64,000 bases of DNA from Paenibacillus nuruki (lineage in GTDB: Bacteria > Bacillota > Bacilli > Paenibacillales > Paenibacillaceae), in the NCBI RefSeq assembly GCF_001721045.1, contig NZ_MDER01000032.1, positions 124,001-188,000 of the forward strand, written 5' to 3'. Below are positions 27,712 to 39,178 of the stretch, piece by piece (position 1 is the stretch's first letter; each line of letters opens with the position of its first letter). The translations under genes and the position numbers were made by a program. The notes below the pieces were generated by a model, which was given only the letters and a program-made list of their open reading frames with translations, was not told where the DNA came from and did no database searches.

Positions 27712-28686
27712 TTAAGATGTACCCTGTACTTTTTTCAAAATCGTTTCTAATACATACGTTTTAGCAGGAGGAGTATTATTGAAAAAGCTAGGATCCACAA
27801 TATAAACATGCCCATTCTGTACTGCTGTTAACTGGTTCCATATTGCACCATCTGCTGTGGCTGTCATTCGCTTGGTCAAAGCGTCAGGTGTATCACCAGC
27901 AACGCCTGTAGAGATAAACAGATAATCTGGATTGGTGCTTTGCAACTGAGCAACTGTTGCCGGAGCCGATACCGCATCTGTTGGCAATGTAGCTGGAGCT
28001 TTAAGCGCCATATCCTGATACATGACTTCGCCTACACCATTTTTGGCATTGTTGTATAACATCATACCGTCTTTGGTGATTGAAGCCGCTGCTACTGTAG
28101 ATGTTCCGATAATAGGTGTTAGCTTGGATTTACTTGCATTGGTCGCTTGTTGGAAAGCATTGAGATATTGTTTGACAGCCGTTTCTTTATCTACAATCGT
28201 TCCGTAGTTGTACAATTCACTACGCCAGTCATTGGTTTGTGCGATATAGATCGTTGGTGCGATTTTGGACAATTCATCATAGACTGCACGATCGCCGTTA
28301 TCCGTGAAGATTAGATCAGGCTTTTGCCCTTTCAATGCAGATAGATTAATCTCGGTACCTTCGCCTTCGATCAGTGAAATATTATTCTTTTCTTCATCTG
28401 TCATATAGATAGGAAAAGGATTGCTTTCCGTCGGCTTAGGAGCCAGTGCCACATTCACATCAATCGCATTCAGGTAATCCAGTGCATATTGGCTAGTGAC
28501 TGCAATACGCTTCGGAGAAACCGGAATACTTACTGTTCCAAAAGAATCATTGATGGGCATCGTTTTGATCCCATTGGGATTGAAAATATCGGCACGCGTT
28601 TCTTTAGGCTGTCCGCAAGCCGTCAAAAAAACCAACATTAGGAGTAATCCCAATCCTGCTTTGGCATAAGTGGTATTAAATTTCAA
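27712..28686 (-). CDS. Iron-siderophore ABC transporter substrate-binding lipoprotein
   Basis: The 324-aa product has a lipoprotein signal: hydrophobic residues 11-20 and lipobox LTAC with Cys24. The mature part has the FhuD/BtuF-type periplasmic-binding fold (SPKRIAVTSQYALDYLNAI, KPDLIFTDNGDRAVYDELSKIAPT, NGHVYIVDP). It would capture a ferric siderophore or related chelate and deliver it to a permease, but no permease or ATPase gene adjoins it, so it must share one encoded elsewhere. A -10 TATAAT (minus strand, 28720-28725) with TTGACT 19 bases upstream is a plausible promoter; I found no clear Fur box. Confidence 0.85.
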   Translation of the reverse strand: MKFNTTYAKAGLGLLLMLVFLTACGQPKETRADIFNPNGIKTMPINDSFGTVSIPVSPKRIAVTSQYALDYLNAIDVNVALAPKPTESNPFPIYMTDEEKNNISLIEGEGTEINLSALKGQKPDLIFTDNGDRAVYDELSKIAPTIYIAQTNDWRSELYNYGTIVDKETAVKQYLNAFQQATNASKSKLTPIIGTSTVAAASITKDGMMLYNNAKNGVGEVMYQDMALKAPATLPTDAVSAPATVAQLQSTNPDYLFISTGVAGDTPDALTKRMTATADGAIWNQLTAVQNGHVYIVDPSFFNNTPPAKTYVLETILKKVQGTS

Positions 28687-28719
28687 TGCATTTCGCCTCT
28701 TTTCTGAGTACTATACTTC

Positions 28720-28750
28720 ATTATACCAATACACACAGAACCAAAGTCAA
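28720..28750 (-). promoter_or_regulatory. Probable promoter of the siderophore-binding gene
   Basis: On the minus strand TTGACT (28745-28750), 19 bases, TATAAT (28720-28725). The spacer is 2 bases longer than optimal. Confidence 0.4.
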
Positions 28751-28849
28751 CGCTTCCGCCCAACTGTCACCCGCTTGTCACAGACTGCGGGGGTAGAGGT
28801 GTGAATTGAGGTTGCAGGGAAGGAAGAAAGAGGTGTAAAAGGATCTTTC

Positions 28850-28878
28850 TTGACGAGGTATAGGTGGATGTGATAAAT
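28850..28878 (+). promoter_or_regulatory. Possible promoter of tRNA-Ala
   Basis: TTGACG (28850-28855) and, 17 bases on, ATAAAT (28873-28878) lie 42 bases before the tRNA. The -10 match is weak. Confidence 0.4.
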
Positions 28879-28920
28879 TAATGTAGTTGTTGCTTTACAT
28901 ATCTATAACTTCATATTCAT

Positions 28921-28993
28921 GGGGCCTTAGCTCAGCTGGGAGAGCGCATCGCTGGCAGCGATGAGGTCAGGGGTTCGATCCCCCTAGGTTCCA
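28921..28993 (+). tRNA. tRNA-Ala (anticodon GGC)
   Basis: The acceptor stem GGGGCCT / AGGTTCC (two G-T pairs), D arm GCTC-AGCTGGGA-GAGC, anticodon arm CATCG-CTGGCAG-CGATG with anticodon GGC, T arm AGGGG-TTCGATC-CCCCT and discriminator A give a complete cloverleaf. CCA is not encoded. A terminator hairpin follows at once and is also the left copy of a 46-bp direct repeat. Confidence 0.95.
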
Positions 28994-29039
28994 TAAAATA
29001 AAAGTCCGTTAGACACTTTTCGTGTTTAGCGGACTTTTT
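28994..29039 (+). repeat. Left 46-bp direct repeat
   Basis: This 46-base sequence begins one base after the tRNA-Ala discriminator and recurs at 32459-32504 with a single difference (G at 29012, A at 32477). It consists of TAAAATAAAA and a complete terminator hairpin. Confidence 0.9.
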
Positions 29040-29040
29040 T
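29001..29040 (+). terminator. Terminator of tRNA-Ala
   Basis: GTCCGTTAGACAC pairs with GTGTTTAGCGGAC (with wobbles), TTTTC loop, then six T. Confidence 0.85.
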
Positions 29041-29085
29041 ATGTAATTAATTGATTTCTATAATCAAATTATAAATATAATTACA

Positions 29086-29115
29086 TTGCTATATATGGTA
29101 AAAATAAACTATAAT
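29086..29115 (+). promoter_or_regulatory. Possible promoter of the helicase gene
   Basis: TTGCTA (29086-29091), 18 bases, TATAAT (29110-29115), lying inside the island about 34 bases upstream of the chosen start. The region is very AT-rich, so chance matches are likely. Confidence 0.4.
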
Positions 29116-29149
29116 CAGTTAAATAATTTAGTCTAAAGGAGTGGGTAAT

Positions 29150-32100
29150 TTGAATCGATTTATTTTACCATCTTTAGAAAGAACTGTTTTTAAAGAAACA
29201 AAAAATAAAAATTTAATTAAACAAGTTATTGTACCAGCAAGAAAAGTGGATTTAGTATTTGTTTCTTTGGAAGACGAGACAGCTATATTCAAAGATTTAG
29301 AAGAAATTTATTGTATTACAAATAAGTCTTCAAATATACCCGTTATATATGACTATATAATTCTATCAAATGAAATACCTAACAATGCTAATATAACATC
29401 TAATTCATTTAAGTTAAAAAAGTGGTTAAAACATCCAAAAATTGAAGAGAATTATGGAACGAATGAAGTTATTGATTCTTGGACAGATCAGTTTATTTCT
29501 AAATTAGAAGAACCTGATAAAAATATATCTGGATTAAGAAAACCACAACTAGGTGCTTTACATACAATACTAGGACACTTTCATCTTCCATTAGATATTG
29601 CTACAGTGGTTTTACCAACTGGAACTGGAAAAACAGAAACAATGTTGTCAGCAATGGTAGCTTATAAATGTAAAAAGATACTAGTTACTGTACCAAGCGA
29701 TTCTTTACGTACCCAAATATCAGAAAAGTTTTTAACGTTAGGATTGTTAAAAGAATTTGAAATACTAGGTAAATCTTCTTTATTTCCAATTGTTGGAATC
29801 GTAAAAGAACATTTTAAGTCAACAAATGAACTAAATTCTTTTTTTAGTATGTGTAATGTAGTTGTATCTACAATGACTTTAATGGCTGACAGCCCTGAAG
29901 AGCAGCAACTTGAGATGTCTAAACAAGTTTCTCACGTATTTATAGATGAAGCTCATCATATTAAAGCAAGTACATGGGAAAAATTCCGTTTGAATTTTGA
30001 AAATGAAAAAATAATGATGTTTACAGCAACTCCTTTTAGACAAGATGGAAAAAGATTAGATGGAAAAATTATTTTTAATTTTCCACTTTTAAATGCTCAA
30101 AAAGATGGATACTTTAAGGAAATTGAATTTATAGCAGTAAGTGATTATGATTCATCTAGATCAGATTTTACTATTGCAGAAAAAGCTGTTCAAAGATTGG
30201 AAGACGATCATGTAAAAGGATTCCCCCATATATTGATGGCTAGATGTGCTACTAAAGAAAGAGCTAATTTTGTTTTTGAAATATATAAAAAATTTGGAAA
30301 ATATAATCCAGTTATTATACATTCTACAATTAGTAATAAAGCAGAAGTTTATCAAGCTATAATTGATAAGCATCACAAAATTATTGTATGTGTAGATATG
30401 TTGGGAGAAGGCTTTGACTTACCTCAACTGAAAATAGCAGCTTTTCATGATATTAGAAAAAGTTTACCTATTACTTTACAATTTATAGGAAGATTCACAA
30501 GAACTAAGCATGATCAGCAATTGGGTAAAGCGTCATGTATTGCAAACATAGCTGATTTAAAGGTTACTGAGGAACTAGAGGAATTATATGCTAGAGATGC
30601 AGATTGGAATAAAATTTTATCAGATATAAGTCATTTGAAAATAGATAATGAAATTAAGTATAAAGAGCTTATAGAAGGATTTACTAAAATAAATTCTCTA
30701 AAAATACCTTTTCAAAATATAACTCCAAAGCTCAGTGCGGTAGTTTACAAAACTCATGGTCAAGCTTGGTATCCAGATAACTTTTACAAAGGTATCAAAT
30801 CATATAATGATATTGACTATAAATTTTTTGATGTCAATAGAAAAGAAAATATTGCTATTTTTGTATTTGCAAAAGGTACGTATCCAGATTGGATTAATCA
30901 TAAAAAAATTTATAATTTGAATTGGGATATTATTGTTATGTTTTGGGATGACAAAAACGAACTTTTATTTATAAATAGTTCAGATAATGGAAGTGTTTAT
31001 AAAGGATTAGCGAAAGCATTAATTGGAGAAGATACACAGTTAATTGAGCACATGAATGTTTTTAAAGTTTTGCATGGGATAGATAGAATTAGTTTACAAA
31101 ATGTTGGCCTAAAACTTTTTTTGGGTAGAGATATTAGCTTTAGAATGAGTGTTGGAAGTGATGTGGCTGAAGCTCTTACATTGGCTGAAAAACAAAATGG
31201 TCAAAAATCATTTGTTGTAGGAAGTGGATACGAACATGGAAATAAAATTAATATTGGATGCTCATATAAAGGAAGAATATGGACTAAAAAAGAAGCTGAT
31301 TTATTAGAGTTTAAAGAATGGTGTACTAATATTGGCAAAAAATTAGTAAATGATAAAATTGATCCTAATATCATTCTGAGAGAAACATTAATTCCTCAAA
31401 AAATAACAGAAAGACCTGCTGTATACCCGGTTTGGATTGAATTAGATTCAGATATGTTGCAATACAGTGAGATAAAATACTCTTTTATAATTGATGGCAC
31501 TGAATATAATTTATCAATGTGTGAGATTAATTTAATAGAACCCACATTAGATGGTGATTTATTATTTTGTATAGATACTGAGGATGGTTATGTCACTTTT
31601 AGACTTTCTCTATTTAAAGATACTAATAGCCATGACATAGAATATCCGAATTATAAAATTCATAAAATTAGTAAAGAAGTAGTGGAAGTTCGTTATGGAT
31701 CAAAACAAAAAAGTGCAGTTGATTTTTTTGAAGAGTATATTCCAACTATTTGGTTTGCAGATGGATCAGCTTTGATTGGAAATGATTATATACAACTTAG
31801 AAAAAGAGTAAGTTTATACCCTGCTGAGCAGATCATTATTTTTGATTGGGCCGGAATTGATTTGAGTAAAGAATCCCAAAAAGTATATCCAAAGATAACA
31901 GATTCTATACAATACAGAATGATAGAAGAGTTAAAAAAAATAGATTATGATATTATATATGATGATGATTATAAAGGAGAAATTGCAGATATTGTTACAA
32001 TTAAAGTACAAAAGGAATTTATTGAAGTAGAATTATATCATTTAAAATTCTCTAATAATGGTTTAGTTAACAATCAAATAAAAAACTTTTATGAGGTATG

Positions 32101-32413
32101 TGGTCAAGCGCAGAAATCAGTTGTCTGGAAGCGAAAAGGCGCTACAGAGATTTTAACACATCTTTTAAGAAGAGAACCTAAAAAAGAGAATGGCTTAACA
32201 AGTTCAAGGTTTGAAAAAGGAACTATTGCAGATTTGGAGAAAATATTAGATATTGCTAAAAAGAAAATTCCTATACAATTTAAGATATATATAGTACAGC
32301 CAAGTTTATCAAAAGCAAATCCTTCTGAAGAGATTTTACAATTGCTAGGTGTCACTTCAGATTTTATCAAAGCAACTTCCGATATTAAATTAGAAGTCAT
32401 TTCAAGTGCTTAA
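29150..32413 (+). CDS. SF2 DEAH-box helicase with possible nuclease-like C-terminus
   Basis: The roughly 1087-aa product has an N-terminal region of about 130 residues, then an SF2 motor: Walker A LPTGTGKTETM near residue 158, DEAH in VFIDEAHHIK near 266, MFTATPFR near 289, and motif VI LQFIGRFTRT near 445. Residues about 500-900 match nothing I recognise. Near 940-990, GEIADIVTIK, EVELYHLKFS and VCGQAQKSVVW resemble the restriction-like tails of helicases found in defence islands; this is tentative. TTG 29150 is preferred to GTG 29141, which abuts the AAGGAG site. Codon use differs from the core genes, and direct repeats flank it. An anti-phage or anti-plasmid role is inferred from architecture and context. 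Confidence 0.8.
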   Translation: MNRFILPSLERTVFKETKNKNLIKQVIVPARKVDLVFVSLEDETAIFKDLEEIYCITNKSSNIPVIYDYIILSNEIPNNANITSNSFKLKKWLKHPKIEENYGTNEVIDSWTDQFISKLEEPDKNISGLRKPQLGALHTILGHFHLPLDIATVVLPTGTGKTETMLSAMVAYKCKKILVTVPSDSLRTQISEKFLTLGLLKEFEILGKSSLFPIVGIVKEHFKSTNELNSFFSMCNVVVSTMTLMADSPEEQQLEMSKQVSHVFIDEAHHIKASTWEKFRLNFENEKIMMFTATPFRQDGKRLDGKIIFNFPLLNAQKDGYFKEIEFIAVSDYDSSRSDFTIAEKAVQRLEDDHVKGFPHILMARCATKERANFVFEIYKKFGKYNPVIIHSTISNKAEVYQAIIDKHHKIIVCVDMLGEGFDLPQLKIAAFHDIRKSLPITLQFIGRFTRTKHDQQLGKASCIANIADLKVTEELEELYARDADWNKILSDISHLKIDNEIKYKELIEGFTKINSLKIPFQNITPKLSAVVYKTHGQAWYPDNFYKGIKSYNDIDYKFFDVNRKENIAIFVFAKGTYPDWINHKKIYNLNWDIIVMFWDDKNELLFINSSDNGSVYKGLAKALIGEDTQLIEHMNVFKVLHGIDRISLQNVGLKLFLGRDISFRMSVGSDVAEALTLAEKQNGQKSFVVGSGYEHGNKINIGCSYKGRIWTKKEADLLEFKEWCTNIGKKLVNDKIDPNIILRETLIPQKITERPAVYPVWIELDSDMLQYSEIKYSFIIDGTEYNLSMCEINLIEPTLDGDLLFCIDTEDGYVTFRLSLFKDTNSHDIEYPNYKIHKISKEVVEVRYGSKQKSAVDFFEEYIPTIWFADGSALIGNDYIQLRKRVSLYPAEQIIIFDWAGIDLSKESQKVYPKITDSIQYRMIEELKKIDYDIIYDDDYKGEIADIVTIKVQKEFIEVELYHLKFSNNGLVNNQIKNFYEVCGQAQKSVVWKRKGATEILTHLLRREPKKENGLTSSRFEKGTIADLEKILDIAKKKIPIQFKIYIVQPSLSKANPSEEILQLLGVTSDFIKATSDIKLEVISSA

Positions 32414-32458
32414 CAGAAATAGAATTCTGTTTGAAAATATTTAATCATTAGCAATGTT

Positions 32459-32504
32459 TAAAATAAAAGTCCGTTAAACACTTTTCGTGTTTAGCGGACT
32501 TTTT
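32459..32504 (+). repeat. Right 46-bp direct repeat
   Basis: This is the second copy of the tRNA-Ala terminator repeat (45 of 46 identical to 28994-29039). It ends next to GCGTATAATA, the -10 region of the following gene. Confidence 0.9.
32466..32504 (+). terminator. Terminator of the helicase gene (right repeat copy)
   Basis: GTCCGTTAAACAC pairs with GTGTTTAGCGGAC (one wobble), TTTTC loop and five T. It pairs better than the left copy. Confidence 0.85.
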
Positions 32505-32555
32505 GCGTATAATAGACTCATCCAAATACATAACACTTACAGGAGGTTCCAACCC

Positions 32556-32924
32556 ATGTCTTACCAACAACTTACTTACACCATCGACAGCAACGGCACG
32601 ATCTACGATAACGATTCGATCGAAGCGTCCGTCATTTCAGATATCGTTCTCGATTTCCAAACAGGTATCTACGACTATCTTATCCTCACTCCAAGTCAGC
32701 CTATCGAACATAGTATCTACATACAAGCGGCTTCGGAACAACATGAAGGGGAAGGGATGGTAATTGAGATTCGGTTTGTACCTGAAGAAGACCCATCTGC
32801 TTTTCAACATTATGCGTATCACACATCCAACCACCAGGAAATCATTCAAATTCTTTTGGATTACTGGACTCAGCAGAAATTACCGGATCTCACCAACTGG
32901 CATAATATCACTAACGAATTTTAA
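32556..32924 (+). CDS. Hypothetical protein, 122 aa
   Basis: I do not recognise this protein. The product begins MSYQQLTYTIDSNGTIYDND and is acidic and soluble, with no signal or membrane segment, alternating strand-like stretches, and a Trp-containing end (LLDYWTQQKLPDLTNW). AGGAGGT lies 8 bases before ATG 32556, and a TATAAT (32508-32513) directly behind the repeat copy is its likely -10. Base composition matches the core genome, so it lies outside the island. Confidence 0.75.
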   Translation: MSYQQLTYTIDSNGTIYDNDSIEASVISDIVLDFQTGIYDYLILTPSQPIEHSIYIQAASEQHEGEGMVIEIRFVPEEDPSAFQHYAYHTSNHQEIIQILLDYWTQQKLPDLTNWHNITNEF

Positions 32925-32993
32925 AGAAAGCGAAAAGAAACGCAATACATTTTTAAAAATAAACTCTAAAATTCCCTCTTAAAAAATAAATAA

Positions 32994-33007
32994 TGTAAGC
33001 GTATACT
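32994..33007 (+). promoter_or_regulatory. First cre-like site of the bgl control region
   Basis: TGTAAGCGTATACT matches the CcpA consensus at 12 of 14 positions, 43 bases before the first RAT-like sequence. Confidence 0.5.
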
Positions 33008-33050
33008 TTTCTCTTGCCAAATGAATCAAACGATGATATTCTTGCTTTAG

Positions 33051-33076
33051 GGATTGTTACTGAAAAGGCAAAACCC
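33051..33076 (+). promoter_or_regulatory. First RAT antiterminator sequence (shortened)
   Basis: GGATTGTTACTG ... GGCAAAACCC is the ribonucleic antiterminator bound by LicT/SacY/BglG proteins. It overlaps the left arm of the terminator at 33067-33120. It is about four bases shorter than the usual 29 and lacks the CAG that closes the upper stem, so it may be degenerate. Confidence 0.6.
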
Positions 33077-33120
33077 AGTACATGTAGCTAGGTCTGACAT
33101 GTGTTGGGTTTTGCCTTTTT
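33067..33120 (+). terminator. First leader terminator of bglPH
   Basis: GGCAAAACCCA pairs with TGGGTTTTGCC, with an inner CATGT/ACATG stem, then TTTTT. RAT folding would exclude this hairpin. Confidence 0.85.
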
Positions 33121-33152
33121 GCGTATAATATCTCCATCTAGAGCATTCAGTA

Positions 33153-33180
33153 TTGCTTTAAAGTAAGCGCTTACTATAAA
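33153..33180 (+). promoter_or_regulatory. Second promoter with overlapping cre (33162-33175)
   Basis: TTGCTT (33153-33158), 16 bases, TATAAA (33175-33180). The palindrome AGTAAGCGCTTACT between and over them is a 12 of 14 cre match, so CcpA would block this promoter in rich carbon. Confidence 0.6.
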
Positions 33181-33229
33181 GTGATACAGCAAGCTCAGGA
33201 TACTCCTTACCCTCAAAAGAATAGAAATA

Positions 33230-33249
33230 GGATTGTTACTGGTCATGCA

Positions 33250-33258
<9 letters not shown>
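33230..33258 (+). promoter_or_regulatory. Second RAT antiterminator sequence (full length)
   Basis: GGATTGTTACTG, 5 variable bases, then GCAGGCAAAACC gives the full 29-base RAT pattern. It overlaps the left arm of the terminator at 33250-33310. Confidence 0.85.
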
Positions 33259-35244
<1,986 letters not shown>

Positions 35245-35316
35245 TACAGATTGAATGTCATTGCTGAATACGTATACATTTTCTGTTGAATCAAAATAAT
35301 CTCTACTCATATGTAA

Positions 35317-35360
35317 GTTCCAAGTGTCTGACCGCATACAGGTCAACAGACACTTGGAAC
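35317..35360 (+). other. Intercistronic hairpin between bglP and bglH
   Basis: A perfect 14-bp stem (GTTCCAAGTGTCTG and its complement) with a 16-base loop and no T tract. It may stabilise or process the bglPH mRNA rather than end it. Confidence 0.6.
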
Positions 35361-35391
35361 GATACTGATCACTATATAACAGGAGGAATGA

Positions 35392-36849
<1,458 letters not shown>

Positions 36850-36869
36850 ATATTAAAGATAATATAAAG

Positions 36870-36910
36870 ACCTGTTATACACTTTATAGAGTGTTTAACA
36901 GGTTTTTTTA
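36870..36910 (+). terminator. Terminator of bglPH
   Basis: ACCTGTTATACACT pairs with AGTGTTTAACAGGT, followed by seven T in all. Confidence 0.85.
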
Positions 36911-37051
36911 TTATACCAGCTGGATATAATCATAGCTCTTTTACAAATCCAATAAAAAACTTCATTATAACGTTTCATAAGACGATATAGATACTGGGGA
37001 ATAACCTTTTTTTTGAAATGTAATACATACTGGAGAGGTTGGATATTTATT

Positions 37052-38236
37052 ATGAAAAAAAGAATAATCTGTGTATTGGCTACATCTGTATTATTATCAT
37101 CGTTTAGTTCAATAGCATCTGCTAAAGAATGGAGTACGTTATCTAATCCACAATGGACACAAAGTACAAAGGACGAATTTTTAGATGTAAAAAATGATAT
37201 TCATCTTGCAACTGATCAGAAATTAGTTTATTTACATATGCAAGATGAGAAAACATACACAAAAATATGGAATTATGACACACTTAATGCGGTTGATCCA
37301 GACACAGGAAAGACAAAATGGATATTCCCTTTTTTTAAAGAAGGAATAGGTTATTTAACAACAGAGTATCCATTCATGTATGGTAAAAATGGAACAACAT
37401 ATGCTTATTTTGAATCTAATCGTTTATTGTATTCTATCAATGCTAAAGGGAAACAAAATTGGATGATTGAGCTTCCTGAACAACAACATCCAGATGCAGT
37501 ATGGAATAATCCAGTTCACCTGATGAAAGATGGAACATTGCTTTATATAGTTCCTAAGTCTACTAAGACAGGAAATGAGACAACGATTGTCTATGGATAT
37601 AATAAAAATGGTAAACAAATATTTAAAAAATTGATTTCTGGACATGTTGAAAAAGTAACAGATACCTATGTCATTGTCCAAAACCAATCTGTATCCTTTA
37701 ATTATTTTAAATCCGATGTTTATAATACAGCGATGAAACGTTTATATCGCTATGAATTTCCAAAAGGTGCCACTACAGATATTGGATATACAATAGTATG
37801 GGATGATGGCACTGTACTATTTAGAGCTGATTTACCGAAAACAGGTAATCGTTTAATTGCTATTTCTCCGCAAGGAAAAGTATTATGGACTAGAGAAGTT
37901 CCAGGTAATGCAGAGATTAGAGAAGTAGGTAACTATTATATTGTTTATGTTGATAAAACAGTTTCTCTTTATGATTCGAAAGGATTTGTAGCTAAACACG
38001 CATTTGATCATATAGATGATGAAGTGCCTATTTATCCATCCGCTAGAATGACAGATGATCACAAAATTTGGTTGGATCTTGTGATAGAACAATATGTGCT
38101 CGATCCAAAAGATATGTCTGTTATCCAAAATTTTAAATTGAATAACGAAGATACTAAAATTATGCAATATGATAATAATATTGTTTATACATTAGAAGAG
38201 TCGAAGAACAAAGTATCTAAATACCAACTGAAATAA
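37052..38236 (+). CDS. Secreted beta-propeller-like (PQQ-repeat) protein
   Basis: The 394-aa product has an N-terminal signal peptide (MKKRIICVLATSVLLSSFSS, cleavage likely after SIASA). The mature part contains several repeats of the type LNAVDPDTGKTKWIF, LLYSINAKGKQNWMI and LIAISPQGKVLWTREV, in which a strand ending in Trp follows a GK turn. This is the PQQ-like or quinoprotein propeller pattern; cofactor binding is not implied. The start is taken as ATG 37052 because the signal peptide begins there; the Shine-Dalgarno is weak (GGAGAGG 13 bases away). The gene is AT-rich compared with its neighbours and stands alone. Confidence 0.75.
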   Translation: MKKRIICVLATSVLLSSFSSIASAKEWSTLSNPQWTQSTKDEFLDVKNDIHLATDQKLVYLHMQDEKTYTKIWNYDTLNAVDPDTGKTKWIFPFFKEGIGYLTTEYPFMYGKNGTTYAYFESNRLLYSINAKGKQNWMIELPEQQHPDAVWNNPVHLMKDGTLLYIVPKSTKTGNETTIVYGYNKNGKQIFKKLISGHVEKVTDTYVIVQNQSVSFNYFKSDVYNTAMKRLYRYEFPKGATTDIGYTIVWDDGTVLFRADLPKTGNRLIAISPQGKVLWTREVPGNAEIREVGNYYIVYVDKTVSLYDSKGFVAKHAFDHIDDEVPIYPSARMTDDHKIWLDLVIEQYVLDPKDMSVIQNFKLNNEDTKIMQYDNNIVYTLEESKNKVSKYQLK

Positions 38237-38371
38237 TTTGAGATTGTCTATAATACTATTCTTTGTTAATTTGTTATTTAATACTGTAAGTTGAATCTAA
38301 CATCGTTAGATGATATCATGAACCAAATAAGAAGTGAACAAAATCTTACAGGGTTAGATAAGAGGGATAAA

Positions 38372-39046
38372 ATGGCTAAAAAAATAGCAGTGAGTGAAGC
38401 GAGAGTATTGGAAGCATCTTGGGAATTGTTAGCTCAAGATGGATTGGAAAAGTTCAGTATGCGTAAATTAGCAGACTTGATCGGGATTCAAGCGCCTTCG
38501 ATTTATTGGTATTTCAAAAGCAAACAATTACTTTTTCAAGCTATGGCAAATCAAGTCGCAAGAGAAATTATGCTGAATATTCATCTGCAAGGAGATTGGA
38601 AAAAACAATTGCATCATTATGCAGTCACGATGCGAGAACAGTTACGAATTTATCCATGTTCTGCTCAATTGCTAATGAGAACATTGCCTTTAGAAAGCGA
38701 TTATTTGCAGTTGTTAGATCAATTTCTGCAACCGATCGAACCTCTTCCGCTGACAGATAAAGAAAAGTTGAACTATATCGTCTGTGTGATTAACTATGTA
38801 TTGTGTCATGAACTCGATGAGTATGAACGTCAACAAGTCGCGATCGGTATTGGTGTTAAAGATGAGAAGTTATTAGAAGGTTGGGCGCTAAAATCATTTG
38901 ATCAGATTCCACAAGAAAAAGTAAGTATTATTCACCGGATGTATACCAATGGTCTATTTGGAGAAGTCGGTACAGATGAGATGTTTGAATCGGGATTAGA
39001 TATTTTGTTACGTGGCATCGAGCAAAAGGTTATAGCTAGTTCGTAA
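38372..39046 (+). CDS. TetR family transcriptional regulator
   Basis: The N-terminal helix-turn-helix (LEASWELLAQDGLEKFSMRK, LADLIGIQAPSIYWYFKSKQ) and the C-terminal domain, which resembles the TetR-class C domain, place it in the TetR/AcrR family. ATG 38372 (224 aa) has GAGGG 5 bases upstream; the frame is open back to 38291 without a comparable site. It may control the upstream secreted protein or the convergent LtrA gene; no operator was identified. Class TetR members often repress drug efflux genes, but none adjoins it. Confidence 0.85.
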   Translation: MAKKIAVSEARVLEASWELLAQDGLEKFSMRKLADLIGIQAPSIYWYFKSKQLLFQAMANQVAREIMLNIHLQGDWKKQLHHYAVTMREQLRIYPCSAQLLMRTLPLESDYLQLLDQFLQPIEPLPLTDKEKLNYIVCVINYVLCHELDEYERQQVAIGIGVKDEKLLEGWALKSFDQIPQEKVSIIHRMYTNGLFGEVGTDEMFESGLDILLRGIEQKVIASS

Positions 39047-39106
39047 GATATCCATCGGAACATTAGAGGAAGATAAGCAAGCATACACTTTTGAGATAAA
39101 TAAGAT

Positions 39107-39157
39107 AATAATCCCTGCATCCAAAACCTCAACAGGCGATGGCATACAGGGATTATT
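39107..39157. terminator. Terminator between the tetR-type gene and the ltrA-like gene
   Basis: AATAATCCCTG pairs with CAGGGATTATT over a 29-base loop. The arms end in AT-rich sequence in both directions, so it may serve both convergent genes. Confidence 0.5.
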
Positions 39158-39178
39158 TATGTTACTTTGTAGAAATGG

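Larger units (their letters stand above)
28994..32504 (+). mobile_element. Putative single-gene island behind tRNA-Ala
   Basis: Two 46-bp direct repeats bound a segment with one long gene. The segment is markedly more AT-rich than the flanks and favours AGA for arginine, while neighbouring core genes favour CGT. A tRNA 3' end with flanking direct repeats is the classic signature of site-specific integration, but no integrase, transposase or inverted repeat is present. It may be a non-autonomous or decayed island, or result from a duplication. Boundaries are those of the repeats. Confidence 0.55.

Noticed and set aside
28994-32504. Helicase segment as an insertion sequence or type I/III restriction operon
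   Set aside because: There are no terminal inverted repeats or transposase, and no methyltransferase or specificity subunit next to it.
38291-38371. Longer N-terminus for the TetR-type regulator
   Set aside because: The extra 27 residues precede a normal TetR start and have a poorer initiation site than ATG 38372.
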